From Clostridiales bacterium (lineage in GTDB: Bacteria; Bacillota; Desulfotomaculia; Desulfotomaculales; VENG01): 64,000 nt of DNA. A program made the position numbers and the translations under genes. The stretch lies in assembly GCA_016278505.1 (NCBI GenBank), contig JADQBQ010000014.1:124001-188000 (forward strand), read 5' to 3'. Under the pieces are notes generated by a model that did not search any database, was not told the DNA's origin, and saw only the letters and a program-made list of their open reading frames with translations. Of this stretch, positions 27,782 through 36,563 are shown in pieces. How positions within the stretch are numbered: position 1 is the first letter of the stretch; the number at the start of each line of letters is the position of its first letter.

Positions 27782-28669
27782 CTACAATCTTCCAAGATAT
27801 TCTTTAACTTCCCTTGCAATGCCTACTTCAAAAGGTTCAGGTCGATATCCAAAATCAGCAATTGCTTCTTTATGTGAAAAGCTTCTATCTTCACTCATTC
27901 TTTGCACTCTTTCAACATAATCGATTTTACCTAATGTAATCCCTTTAAGAATTCTGGCCATGATTACACCAAAACCCAGAGGAAAACTTATGAATGTTGT
28001 TTTCTTCCCAAGGTTATTGCTTATTAACTTAAATGCTTCAAACATAGTGATAGGTTTTTCACCAGATAGGATATATTCTGATTTAGCTTTTTCTGCTGGC
28101 ATCATCAGTACACCATAATAAGCCTTGCCTAAATCTCTAGCATTCACCGGTTGAATCAGGCTCTTACCATGATTGATAACAGGAAATATTCTAAATCTAT
28201 CAACCATCTTTATGAACTTACTCATATTTCTATCACACACATCACCATAAATCATGGTTGGTCTCAATATTATCATGCTGATGTCGTTCTTAGAGAGAAT
28301 GTCTTTGATTTCCTTTTCAATGATTACATATTCCTCAGAAGCAATTCTGAATTTAGAAAATATACCTGTTGTATGTACGCTAACAATACGCTTCACATCA
28401 TTCTTAATTGCAGCATTTAAAACTCTAAGAGTATGCCTGATATTTATGATATGAACAATTTCATCTACACCTTTTGTTACTTCCTCTAGGAATGCTTCAT
28501 CATGGATATCTCCATAAACCTTCTCAATATTTAATCCGCTGTTATCCAATATTGAAGTGTCAGATGTCTCCCTAACGATGCAGCGGATTAGTCCTTCATA
28601 TTTATGATCAATAAGTTGTTGTAGAAAATACCCGCCTGTGTGTCCTGTAATCCCTGTCACTAATAACAT
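27782..28669 (-). CDS. Atypical NAD(P)-dependent sugar reductase/epimerase
   Basis: This 295-residue Rossmann protein has MLLVTGITGHTGGYFLQQL at the start, RPTMIYGDVCDRNMSKF in the substrate domain and ILSGEKPITMFEAFKLIS later. The usual YxxxK is weak (SEEYVIIEKEIKDIL may supply Y and K). Enzymes of this kind beside an initiating transferase reduce UDP-4-keto sugars (for example to UDP-QuiNAc), so it may prepare the first sugar of the repeat unit. That role is inferred from position. Confidence 0.75.
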   Translation of the reverse strand: MLLVTGITGHTGGYFLQQLIDHKYEGLIRCIVRETSDTSILDNSGLNIEKVYGDIHDEAFLEEVTKGVDEIVHIINIRHTLRVLNAAIKNDVKRIVSVHTTGIFSKFRIASEEYVIIEKEIKDILSKNDISMIILRPTMIYGDVCDRNMSKFIKMVDRFRIFPVINHGKSLIQPVNARDLGKAYYGVLMMPAEKAKSEYILSGEKPITMFEAFKLISNNLGKKTTFISFPLGFGVIMARILKGITLGKIDYVERVQRMSEDRSFSHKEAIADFGYRPEPFEVGIAREVKEYLGRL

Positions 28670-28679
28670 CTGCTCACCC

Positions 28680-29303
28680 CTACTGTTTCACTGACTCTTT
28701 ATCAGCTTTTTTCGATCCAGTCCCACCTTCAATAACACCATCACTTCTAAGAACACTAAAAATAGTCCCAAAGAAGCATCTGACATCTATTAATAACGCA
28801 ATCTTTTCAGCATACTCTCCATCAAGCCTCGCCTTCACATCAATCTCAAGCTCGTCTCTACCATTAATCTGCGCCCAACCTGTAAGACCAACAGGTACAT
28901 CATTCGCACCATACTTGTCTCTTTGTTCAATCAGATCATACTGATTCCTTAGAGCTGGCCGAGGTCCGATGATGCTCATTTCACCCTTAAAGATATTAAT
29001 GATTTGTGGCAGCTCATCTAGAGAAGTTCTGCGTAGGAACTTTCCTACCTTAGTAATCCACTGATCCGGATTTTCTAATAGATGAGTTGGGGTGTCCTTC
29101 GGCGTGTCGATCCTCATAGTTCGAAACTTCAATATATTAAAATGACTCTTATGAATCCCAACTCTCTTCTGTTTAAAGAGAACAGGCCCAGGGGAGTCAA
29201 GCTTGATTGCTATAATGAGTACTAAAAAAACAGGAGATAATATGATAAATCCTAATGACGAAAGTATGATATCTATTAATCTTTTGATTTTTAAGTAAAC
29301 CAT
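28680..29303 (-). CDS. Initiating phosphoglycosyltransferase (PglC/EpsL type)
   Basis: This 207-residue protein has one N-terminal re-entrant membrane helix (LIDIILSSLGFIILSPVFLV). The catalytic core contains DSPGPVLFKQKRVG, FNILKFRTM, LRRTSLDELPQIINIFKGEM and IIGPRPALRNQY. It matches small monotopic phosphoglycosyltransferases that load the first sugar phosphate onto undecaprenyl phosphate. AGGAGG precedes the ATG. It is the first gene of the minus-strand operon, behind a long leader. Confidence 0.93.
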   Translation of the reverse strand: MVYLKIKRLIDIILSSLGFIILSPVFLVLIIAIKLDSPGPVLFKQKRVGIHKSHFNILKFRTMRIDTPKDTPTHLLENPDQWITKVGKFLRRTSLDELPQIINIFKGEMSIIGPRPALRNQYDLIEQRDKYGANDVPVGLTGWAQINGRDELEIDVKARLDGEYAEKIALLIDVRCFFGTIFSVLRSDGVIEGGTGSKKADKESVKQ

Positions 29304-30709
29304 GTTAATTCCTCCTGCTTCGGTTATGTATGTTTAGGTGTATAGAACACCTTGGTTTCTTGATTTATGTAGTATGTTGTACTGAATTTCAGTACTATAT
29401 CTTGCATAATTCCGTCTCATGATTGGATGCTTAGACGTGTAATGCTTCTGTAACATTAGCTCTCTTGCTCCAGCCTCTGAACACATTGATTTTACTGGGC
29501 TAGACCCTATTTATCCTTTCACCATACTCACGTCGATTGGGTCTTAAATACATAAAAGTTTGCAATTTCTTAGTCTACATAGACTACAAAAACTTTGCAA
29601 CCATTAATATTACTGGGTTTGAGCCTGTAGTCTGACTTTGTAGTCCGACTACTTTTTGTTTTCTACTCATACAGTATATTGCATGCGCACACTCGCTCCC
29701 CACTATATCTTGTTATTCTAAAAGCATACTTACGTCGAAATAACCATTAAACTTTCTGAAAGCATTAACCCATTATTGATTTGTTACTATTTAAAGGTAG
29801 GTTTTTAGATGTTTTTCTAAAGTTCTCATCATCCCATTACTCTATCGTTAGCTTTTGGGGATTCTCTTCTTACCTAAAGAGCATAATCTCAAGCCGTTAA
29901 CTAATAAAATATTTTTCATTCTTCGTTATCATCTTTATTACATACGTACCACCGGAAAACAAAACAAGGAACACAAAAGTGCCCCCATTCAATTTTTAAA
30001 TATTTTCTTGTAAATATGAGTGGGCGCATTACCAACTTCTTTTCTATTTTTAGACCATTGTAAAACTCGCGGTAACATGTACTTTAGTAAAAGAATTTTG
30101 TCTTCGTTACATCCTCACTGCGGGATTCGCCGTTCAATCTTTTTGGTTGGAAGTACAAAGTTGGTTAGTTGGTAGGTACAAAAATTTCCCCAGGCGTCTT
30201 ATAGCCATTCAATCCCCAACTCATTTTGCTCCCCCCCGAATGTTGTATTCTCTGTATAATTAAATCACTATATATTATGGTTATCTAATCAACATACTAA
30301 CGACCCAATGCCCATTCAATCACACAAATTTAACTAATTAACTACTGCCCATAAATTGCTTTTTTGAAAGGATTATAAAATCGGAACACTTCCTTCATTA
30401 TCATCATTGTTCTCACCATCGTCATCCATCAAATGAAGCGTACATTGAACCTTTTTGTCCCTATACCTAATATCTCCATCATCTGGACAAACGCTTTCCC
30501 CATAATCTTCTGGATATTAAGTATATCAGTCTTGCCTGTCCACTTAGTTTAGCTTCATTCTTACCGATGGTAGACATAATTAGAAACACCCTCATCCCGG
30601 GCCACAAAAAACTTTTATAAAGAAAAGGGCACTAGACAATTCGTATACTGCTATCCAAATCGTGTGCCCAAATATAACTAAGTGCATAAGTGCATTAAAA
30701 TCTACCGTT
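29304..30709 (-). other. Long non-coding upstream region of the polysaccharide operon
   Basis: No gene fills these 1.4 kb. On the minus strand, the way the operon is read, the part nearest the first gene contains several palindromes. These are GTACTGAAATTCAGTAC (29376-29392), TAGTCGGACTA near 29640 and TAGTCTATGTAGACTA near 29572. Two diverged copies of a CCCAGTAAnATnAATG word and two of TCGACGTnAGTATG suggest an internally repeated leader RNA. Further upstream are fragments of broken genes: an integrase-core-like end (LNGYKTPGEIF, 30165-30224) and VQCTLHLMDDDGENND near 30400. The long structured leader could act in processive antitermination, as known for other exopolysaccharide operons, but no known motif was recognised. 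Confidence 0.45.
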
Positions 30710-33079
30710 CTATCCTGAAAGAATCGGTAATCCTTTCAGATTTTCGTAGCTTTTTTCTATCCCGGAGGATATTTTTACAGCCTGTGATAATAATTCGCTA
30801 GCTTTTTGCTTCTGCCCCTGTTTTTCTTTGATCAGGGCCTGATACATAAGGGCTTCTGCCTTGAGATTCTTATTTTTAGCTGCATTCTGTAGGTTCTTTT
30901 CTGCAGCCGCAAAATCACCCAGCCAATAGCTTGCCTCACCCATTGACAAAAGCATTTTTCTAGTTAATGTCAGCTTGGCGCCGCTCCACATTTCTTTGTT
31001 GGCCTCATCTATACTTTCCCAGCATTTTGTCATCTGATCTGGCACCTGGAGGGATTTGCTGAAATATTCCCGGGCTTTTTCTTTGTTTTCCCTTTTCAAC
31101 TCCAACACGCCTAAACGGTTATAGGTCTGGGCCAGGTTTTCGTACATGGTGCGCTCGTTGGGAGCCAGTTCAACTGTTTTGGCCGCTGCTTGTGCGGCCA
31201 GTTCATAGTCCCCTGCAGCTACGGCTATTTGGGTTAGGTTATTTCTTGGGTTAGTATTATATTGGCTTAAAGCTATGGCACGTTGAGCCTGCTCTAAAGC
31301 CTTGTCCTCTTGGTTTAAACTAATATATAACTGGGACAGAGTCAAGTGGTAACCGGCATTAAACGGGTTGTAGTTTACTGCTTTTTCCATGTATTGTATT
31401 CCCGGGTTTGCGTGGTTTGATTTTACCAGGTTTATACCCTGGGTCATGAGGCTGCGGGCCTGGGCCATCGAGAAAACTCCTAGCAGTATAACTAAAATTA
31501 ATGTTGAGCAGGCAGCAGGCGGCAACCAGCGGGGTATGACAAGGCCTGAACGGGCTTGTCCCTCTTCCGGGGCTTTTTCTTCCTTGCTTAGACCGGCAAT
31601 TATACCGAAAGCACTCCAGAGTACCAAAGTAAGGGCGGAAAGGGACAGGTCAAAGTCTATGGTGGCGTGCCCCGCTATCATCAAGAACACTATAGTAAGT
31701 GTCCAGATTAACTGCCTGCGCGCGGGATTATTCCTACTGCCGTGGTACAGGCGGTGAGCCAGGTAAAGGAATGAAATCCAGATTCCCGCCACGGCCAGAA
31801 GGCCGGGGATGCCTGTCTCCACACCCAGTTGCAAGTAATAGCTGTGTGCTTCTCTGCTGGTGAATCTATAATTCATGTATGTCTGGTAGGCTTCTTTCCA
31901 TCCGCCACCACCCCAACCAAGCAAAGGATGGTCTTTGACCATTTCGGCAGCAGTTTCTATCATGTTAAGGCGCTGATAAGCGCTTCTAATCTTGCCACTA
32001 TTAAAAACATCATCGATTACCTGCGAATTACCCGAAAGCCAAAGGCCAGTTACCATCACGGCAACCAGCGCTAGGACACAAAAGGCCAATGTTGCTTTTT
32101 TACTATCTAATCGCAGACCGACTAATACTCGTTGATCAAGGATTTTAAAGACTGCCTGCCCGGCTGCGGCCAGGATTAATCCTCCCAGTATCCACGTCCA
32201 GGCCTGTCCCATTTGTTCTTTCTGGGCAAAGGGAATGAATTTATTTATGGTTATGTAGGCTATTGCCCCCGAATAACCTAGGTGGAGCACGGAAAGGAGT
32301 CCTTTTTTCGCCCCCATTCCGATAAGAAATAGCACAAATACCAGCGCGAAAACCAACAGCCCGCCCCGGGACTTGGTACCGAAGAAAACAGCCAGGAGCA
32401 AAAAATTACCACAGGCAAACAGGTAACCCCATAGGTTTATGCGGTCCAGTTTATTCCAAAAATTTTCCCGGCCTGCTTTTAATGCCTCGCCGTGCTTGTC
32501 CAGAGCCCGGTTCCAAAGGTAGGCACCAATAAACACAACCGCGCCCAGGTAGGCGGCCAGGGCATTGGGGTATTGGAAGGTGGAATATATGCGTCCGTGA
32601 AGAAATCCATCCTTGATGTCTATAATCCCCGTGGCAGTGGCCAGCCCGGCCACTGCCACGCCTATAGCACTTATGTAAATTACCTTTAATATATTCTCTG
32701 CATCTCTCTCATGCCTTACCAGCCGGGCAACTGACCAGAAGGTTAAGAAGTAAAGTATATTTTTCACTACTTCCTGAATGGCCAGGCCTTTGTTGACGGC
32801 CCCGAAGGTGGACAATATGTACACCACCGGCAATGCCAGGGCAAACCAGTCCAGGGGTGTAGCCAGGAACTTATGGTCCCGCTGCAGCCAGCGCCAGATA
32901 AAGGTTACCCAAAAAACCAGTGCGGCCAGGATAAGGGCCTTTTCCTGCTCGGGGGCAAAGAACAGACCGCGAAAGTAGGGCGGGAAAAAGAGAAGAAGGG
33001 TCAGTCCCCAGAAGGCTATCTGGTGCAGCCAGTCGTGGGAATCTTGTTGTTTTTTCTTTTTTGCTTTGGTAGCTACCAT
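30710..33079 (-). CDS. O-antigen ligase-type (Wzy_C) membrane protein with C-terminal TPR repeats
   Basis: In this 789-residue protein the first roughly 500 residues hold about a dozen membrane helices. The large loop contains HPLLGWGGGGWKEAYQTYM and EAHSYYLQLGVETGIPGLLA, the WaaL/Wzy_C signature. The last roughly 270 residues are tetratricopeptide repeats (for example YHLTLSQLYISLNQEDKALE and AQRAIALSQYNTNPRNNLTQ). This combination is common in Clostridia and probably polymerises glycans or attaches them to an acceptor, such as an S-layer or pilin protein, on the cell surface. AAGGAG lies 9 bases before the ATG. The gene is more GC-rich than the neighbouring glycosyltransferases. Confidence 0.88.
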   Translation of the reverse strand: MVATKAKKKKQQDSHDWLHQIAFWGLTLLLFFPPYFRGLFFAPEQEKALILAALVFWVTFIWRWLQRDHKFLATPLDWFALALPVVYILSTFGAVNKGLAIQEVVKNILYFLTFWSVARLVRHERDAENILKVIYISAIGVAVAGLATATGIIDIKDGFLHGRIYSTFQYPNALAAYLGAVVFIGAYLWNRALDKHGEALKAGRENFWNKLDRINLWGYLFACGNFLLLAVFFGTKSRGGLLVFALVFVLFLIGMGAKKGLLSVLHLGYSGAIAYITINKFIPFAQKEQMGQAWTWILGGLILAAAGQAVFKILDQRVLVGLRLDSKKATLAFCVLALVAVMVTGLWLSGNSQVIDDVFNSGKIRSAYQRLNMIETAAEMVKDHPLLGWGGGGWKEAYQTYMNYRFTSREAHSYYLQLGVETGIPGLLAVAGIWISFLYLAHRLYHGSRNNPARRQLIWTLTIVFLMIAGHATIDFDLSLSALTLVLWSAFGIIAGLSKEEKAPEEGQARSGLVIPRWLPPAACSTLILVILLGVFSMAQARSLMTQGINLVKSNHANPGIQYMEKAVNYNPFNAGYHLTLSQLYISLNQEDKALEQAQRAIALSQYNTNPRNNLTQIAVAAGDYELAAQAAAKTVELAPNERTMYENLAQTYNRLGVLELKRENKEKAREYFSKSLQVPDQMTKCWESIDEANKEMWSGAKLTLTRKMLLSMGEASYWLGDFAAAEKNLQNAAKNKNLKAEALMYQALIKEKQGQKQKASELLSQAVKISSGIEKSYENLKGLPILSG

Positions 33080-33860
33080 TATTAGTTTACTCCTTAAAAG
33101 GTTATCCGCTTGAAGTGGTTCTACAGTTTTTTACAAAAACCCTTCAATAATTCCTATATTTTTAAAGGGATTACATGTAAAATAACCCCTAAAGCGGGGA
33201 GCATTGACGAAACGGCAAAACCCAAAACATTAAAATCTTTGACAGGATTGCAGGATAAAACAACGATTAAGGGCTTTTGGGCACAACTCTGGGGTTTAAT
33301 AGTTTGATAAGATTAAGGCTTTGGGTATTTCTTTGGGGTCTTTTTTATTTTTTACGAAAATGCCCGGGATATATGGGATTTTTGCATGCGTTCTTTTAGT
33401 TTTAGTTTTTTGATATGAAAACATCTTAGGGTATTTCTTTAGGGTCGTTTTCTGACAGGATTTACAGGATTCGCAGGATTTTTTTAAGCAAGATCATTAC
33501 TTTGAGAGCGTAGATAATTCTATTCGTCATTGCAAATCTATCTCTAATCATGTTTTATTTATAAACACACTAAAAACTTATTCTTAAAGGAAAATTCCAT
33601 TGACAGATAAACTTCATTGCGCATCCAATTAATCCTGTAAATCCTGTCAAAAATTGGTTGGCCGCAAAGTACGACCCCAACTGTTTTTTTGCGGGTATAA
33701 ATTTTCATTCTAGTTTGTGTATATGATTCATGTGAGTTTTGACGGGATTAACGGGATCTAGCGGGATTTTGTTTTTGAAAAAGTGAAAAAGCTCTCCAGT
33801 ATATACCAATTAATGATTCGAAATAGTACTAAAGAGGGGTATAATAATATTAGTAAAGTA
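33080..33860. repeat. Spacer filled with ACAGGATT/ACGGGATT periodic repeats
   Basis: Four blocks were read: GACAGGATTGCAGGAT (33241-33256), GACAGGATTTACAGGATT plus CGCAGGATT (33454-33480), the inverted AATCCTGTAAATCCTGTCAA (33631-33650), and GACGGGATTAACGGGATC plus TAGCGGGATT (33741-33770). A GGGTATTTCTTTGGGGTC word (near 33319 and 33429) is also found, inverted, in the units at 53.5-54.4 kb. The spacer therefore contains diverged copies of the same composite element. No gene is visible. Confidence 0.65.
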
Positions 33861-33879
33861 AAACCAGAGGGGTGAACGT

Positions 33880-34149
33880 GTGAGTATTAATAAACTTTCG
33901 CACAAAGGCCAAATAGTAATCCCCAAGCAACTAAGAGAAAAATACGGGTTAAAGCCTGAAAGCAATGTTCGGGTGACAGAAATTGACGGTCACATAGTCA
34001 TAATACCAATATTTGATGACCCTATCAAAGACACCCGGGGAATCCTGAAAAAGAAATATCCTGAAGAGACATTGACCGCAGGTGAAATAATAAAGGAGTA
34101 CCGGGAAGAAGAAAAAAAGTTGGAGGCCGGTAAGGGGGCCAAGTCTTAG
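33880..34149 (+). CDS. AbrB/MazE-type antitoxin (paralog of 41525-41794)
   Basis: This 89-residue protein has a SpoVT/AbrB swapped-hairpin DNA-binding domain (KLSHKGQIVIPKQLREKYGL) and a charged C-terminal tail that would bind the toxin. The start is GTG 33880 after GAGGGGTGA. It is about 90% identical by eye to the antitoxin at 41525, which uses ATG. The next gene, a PIN toxin, survives only as two ends, so this antitoxin is an orphan that may still protect against, or cross-regulate, the paralogous module. Confidence 0.88.
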   Translation: MSINKLSHKGQIVIPKQLREKYGLKPESNVRVTEIDGHIVIIPIFDDPIKDTRGILKKKYPEETLTAGEIIKEYREEEKKLEAGKGAKS

Positions 34150-34246
34150 TGGAAAGATATGTTCTCGATAGCTACGCTGTCCTCGGGAATTTCAACCACT
34201 TGAAAACCAGCTTTTAAAAATACGTTGGTTGGCGAAACATCGCTAG
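34149..34246 (+). pseudogene. PIN-domain toxin with internal deletion
   Basis: The first residues (VERYVLDSYAVLG) and the last part (HLKTSF and the sequence up to the TAG) correspond to the two ends of the intact toxin at 41794-42207. About 315 bases in the middle are missing. It overlaps the antitoxin stop by one base, as in the intact module. The 45-bp palindrome P1 begins 5 bases after its stop. Confidence 0.8.
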
Positions 34247-34251
34247 CATCC

Positions 34252-34296
34252 AATAACTCAAGCTTTTGGTGACAGTCACCAAAAACTTGAGTTATT
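34252..34296. repeat. 45-bp palindrome P1
   Basis: Left arm AATAACTCAAGCTTTTGGTGAC, central A, and a right arm complementary except for one base. It lies 5 bases after the stop of a deleted PIN toxin gene. Member of the 14-copy family whose copies flank the Y1 transposase gene at 45.6 kb. Confidence 0.92.
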
Positions 34297-34367
34297 TCTC
34301 TTGGACATCTATCTTGGTATTAAATGTGTTATAATGCTTTTAAGAATGCTCTTGGGAGTGATATTTA

Positions 34368-34667
34368 GTGCGTATGGTTAGCATCACTGAAATAAGAAGG
34401 AATGCTAAATCCGTGCTGGCAGAGTTATCAAGAACCAAAAAGCCTATTGCTATTCTGCAAAGATCAAAGCCAGTGGCTTATATTATTGATGCCGAAAGTT
34501 TTACTAAAATGCAATTATTTGAGGAAAATGAATTGGTAGAAACTCGAAAAAAGAGTCTGGAAAAAATGCTGTACTTAAAAGAACGGGTTGCCCAAAGGAC
34601 CGGCAGGCAAGAGGATTCTGTAAAATTAGTTCGTGACTTGCGTGAAGGAAATAATCGTTATGAGTAA
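34368..34667 (+). CDS. Phd/YefM-type antitoxin
   Basis: This 99-residue protein has the short Phd fold: MVSITEIRRNAKSVLAELSR followed by KKPIAILQRSKPVAYIIDAE, and a long helical C-terminus for toxin binding. GTG 34368 (GGGAG 9 bases upstream) is the likely start; ATG 34374 is possible. It overlaps the PIN toxin gene by 8 bases. It would repress its own promoter and neutralise the downstream PIN ribonuclease. Confidence 0.88.
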   Translation: MRMVSITEIRRNAKSVLAELSRTKKPIAILQRSKPVAYIIDAESFTKMQLFEENELVETRKKSLEKMLYLKERVAQRTGRQEDSVKLVRDLREGNNRYE

Positions 34668-35112
34668 GTACATTTGTGTGGATACTTCGGTATTTGTTAA
34701 ATTGTTTTTTGAGGAAGAGGATAGCTTTAAGGCTAAAGTTCTAATGCGCAAAATTATTGAAGACAATCAAATCATAGTTTTACCGAGTTTTGCTTGGGCA
34801 GAAATCGGAAGTATTTTCAGAAAAAAGATTAGGAGCAAGCAAGTAACTATTCAAGATGCTGAGGAAATGTGGGAAGCTTTCAGGGATTTCCCGGGTATTG
34901 AGTATATTGAAGGAGAATATATCATTGACCGGGCTTGGAAGATTAGTTGTTATTTTGATTTACCGACCTTATATGATGCTGCGTTTTTGGCAGTAGCCGA
35001 AGAAATTGAAGATAAAACCGGAGAAATCTGCGATTTCTGGACAGCAGATGAACGATTGGTTAATTCTTTAGGCGGGAAAAAAGAATATGTTAACTTTCTT
35101 AAAGAGCTATAA
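34660..35112 (+). CDS. PIN-domain toxin (VapC-like ribonuclease)
   Basis: This 150-residue protein has the PIN acidic residues in ICVDTSVFVKLF (first Asp), LPSFAWAEIGSIFRKK (Glu), LPTLYDAAFLAVAEE (Asp) and DFWTADERLVNSL (last Asp). The frame is intact. ATG 34660 was chosen because it follows the antitoxin start pattern with overlap; the in-frame ATG upstream lies deep inside the antitoxin gene. The last 31 bases before its stop region recur exactly at 38467-38497, where they end at palindrome P5. Confidence 0.9.
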   Translation: MSKYICVDTSVFVKLFFEEEDSFKAKVLMRKIIEDNQIIVLPSFAWAEIGSIFRKKIRSKQVTIQDAEEMWEAFRDFPGIEYIEGEYIIDRAWKISCYFDLPTLYDAAFLAVAEEIEDKTGEICDFWTADERLVNSLGGKKEYVNFLKEL

Positions 35113-35114
35113 TC

Positions 35115-35451
35115 TATTGGGTAGAGGAAGCAAAAGAAGATTTAATAACTGCTAAAGCCCTTTTTGACACTAAACGGTATTTAGAATGTGGCTTTTTTTG
35201 CCACCTCGCCATAGAAAAAATGTTTAAGGCTTTTATAGTAAAACATACCAATGAAGTTCCACCCAAAAATCATAATCTAATTTTTCTTGCTAAGAAATCT
35301 GGTATCATTGGTGAATATCGAAGGACGTTACCCGGAAGATAGAAGAAAAATACTAAAGGTCACCCCTAAAAAGGTCTTTCAGGATATCCTAATTAGCACA
35401 CAGGAGGGGGTTAAATGGTTAGAAACAAACCTCAGATTAAGAATGAAATAA
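35115..35451 (+). pseudogene. HEPN-domain protein remnant
   Basis: Without a start codon the frame reads YWVEEAKEDLITAKALFDTK, then RYLECGFFCHLAIEKMFKAF and VPPKNHNLIFLAKKSG. This is a typical HEPN domain. After a frameshift near 35310 the end reads RRKILKVTPKKVFQDILIST followed by VKWLETNL. HEPN proteins of this type pair with MNT nucleotidyltransferases, and a damaged MNT gene follows. Confidence 0.75.
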
Positions 35452-35700
35452 CGAAATTAGTTGAAGCTCTCAAAAAAAATATTAAGGTAGAGTTCGTTTG
35501 CAAAAGGTAATGCCAGTAAAGATAGTGATGTTGATATTGCAGTCATCTCTACGGAATGGGCAAAATCCCTTAAAAGACAAACAGTTAATTTATAGAACCA
35601 TTATTAAAGAAATACACGTGAACTAAAATCTAGTAATAACTACTTTATTTCTGAAATACGTTCATCAGGTCAAAAAATTTGGCCGGAACCAAGTGACTGA
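35415..35700 (+). pseudogene. MNT-type nucleotidyltransferase remnant
   Basis: From ATG 35415 it reads KNEITKLVEALKKNIKVEF. After a shift it continues GNASKDSDVDIAVISTEWAK, which holds the DxD of the nucleotidyltransferase active site, and ends near YFISEIRSSGQKIWPEPSD. The G-S motif before the DxD is deleted. It is the partner of the HEPN remnant just upstream. Palindrome P2 follows 14 bases after its stop. Confidence 0.72.
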
Positions 35701-35714
35701 CATCTAAAGAGATT

Positions 35715-35759
35715 AATAACTTAAGTTTTTGGTGACAGTCACCAAAAACTTGAGTTATT
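35715..35759. repeat. 45-bp palindrome P2
   Basis: AATAACTTAAGTTTTTGGTGAC, central A, then a right arm complementary apart from one base. It follows the stop of the MNT remnant by 14 bases and precedes the next TA module. Confidence 0.92.
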
Positions 35760-35859
35760 GTTGCTACACCAGCTCAGATGACTACAAAAAGCAAACCTTA
35801 TGTTATAATAAGAGGAAATTAAGGATTATATTTTGTTATTTAAAGTGGGGGGCGAGCAA

Positions 35860-36069
35860 ATGAACTCAGAACTTAGAAACCTTCCGATTGACCAGCGAAT
35901 ACGTTTGGTAGAAGATTTATGGGACAGTATTTCATCTGACCAAAATGCATTGCCTTTGACGGATGAACAAAAGACTGAGCTGGATCGACGGTTAGATGCC
36001 TATGAAGCGAGTGGTTACAAAGGACGTTTAGCCGAGGATGTATTGTCTGACATCAGAAGACGTCTATGA
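35860..36069 (+). CDS. Addiction-module antitoxin (RelE/ParE partner, small helical)
   Basis: This 69-residue protein from ATG 35860 reads LRNLPIDQRIRLVEDLWDSI, then LPLTDEQKTELDRRLDAYEA, the pattern of small 'addiction module component' antitoxins that pair with RelE/ParE toxins. GGGGGGCGAG is the ribosome site. It overlaps the toxin gene as ATGA. The toxin is frameshifted, so the antitoxin is probably an orphan. Confidence 0.87.
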   Translation: MNSELRNLPIDQRIRLVEDLWDSISSDQNALPLTDEQKTELDRRLDAYEASGYKGRLAEDVLSDIRRRL

Positions 36070-36361
36070 TTTATGAAATAAGATTTCAATATGAAGCCGA
36101 GAATGATATTGAGGATGCAGCTTTATGGTATGAGAACCAGCGGCAGGGACTTGGTAAGGATTTTTTGGACGCAGTCGTAATTCATTAAAGATTATTGCTG
36201 AGCGCCCTTTCCTTTATCCTATTATATATAGAAACACGCACCGTGCATTAATCCACAGATTCCCATTTGGGATCTTTTATCGCGTCGAAAAGGAACTTAT
36301 TGTAGTTATTGGCGTTATGCACGGTAGTCGAAATCCTCGTAGGTGGAAGGAACGAGAGTAA
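36066..36361 (+). pseudogene. RelE/ParE-family toxin, frameshifted
   Basis: It starts MIYEIRFQYEAENDIEDAAL, then WYENQRQGLGKDFLDAV, and stops early. A one-base change near 36170 restores the frame SLKIIAERPFLYPIIYRNTH, RALIHRFPFGIFYRVEKELI and VVIGVMHGSRNPRRWKER. These are the conserved parts of a RelE/ParE ribosome-dependent or gyrase toxin. The intact product would be about 98 residues. Confidence 0.85.
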
Positions 36362-36385
36362 GGTAGAACATTTTAAAACTACCAC

Positions 36386-36430
36386 GACAATCTTAGTTTT
36401 CGGTGCCAGGCACCAAAAACTTGTGTTATT
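36386..36430. repeat. 45-bp palindrome P3, left arm degenerate
   Basis: The right arm GGCACCAAAAACTTGTGTTATT is nearly consensus and the centre is A. The left arm keeps TTTTCGGTGCC but has lost its outer part. It lies 24 bases after the stop of the RelE pseudogene. Confidence 0.8.
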
Positions 36431-36563
36431 TATACTCACATTTAGTGAATTACGTTTACAAGAGGGTTACCTTTCGGGCATTATTTCGTTCATGGTTTCA
36501 ATAAAAGTATTTAACCGCCGTTTCTTTAGAGATAAGGGAGGGACGAACAAAATTATTTACGGG

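Noticed and set aside
29304-30709. c-di-GMP or other known riboswitch in the polysaccharide leader
   Set aside because: I could not find the conserved core sequences of the GEMM classes or other riboswitches I know; only simple palindromes and repeats were visible.
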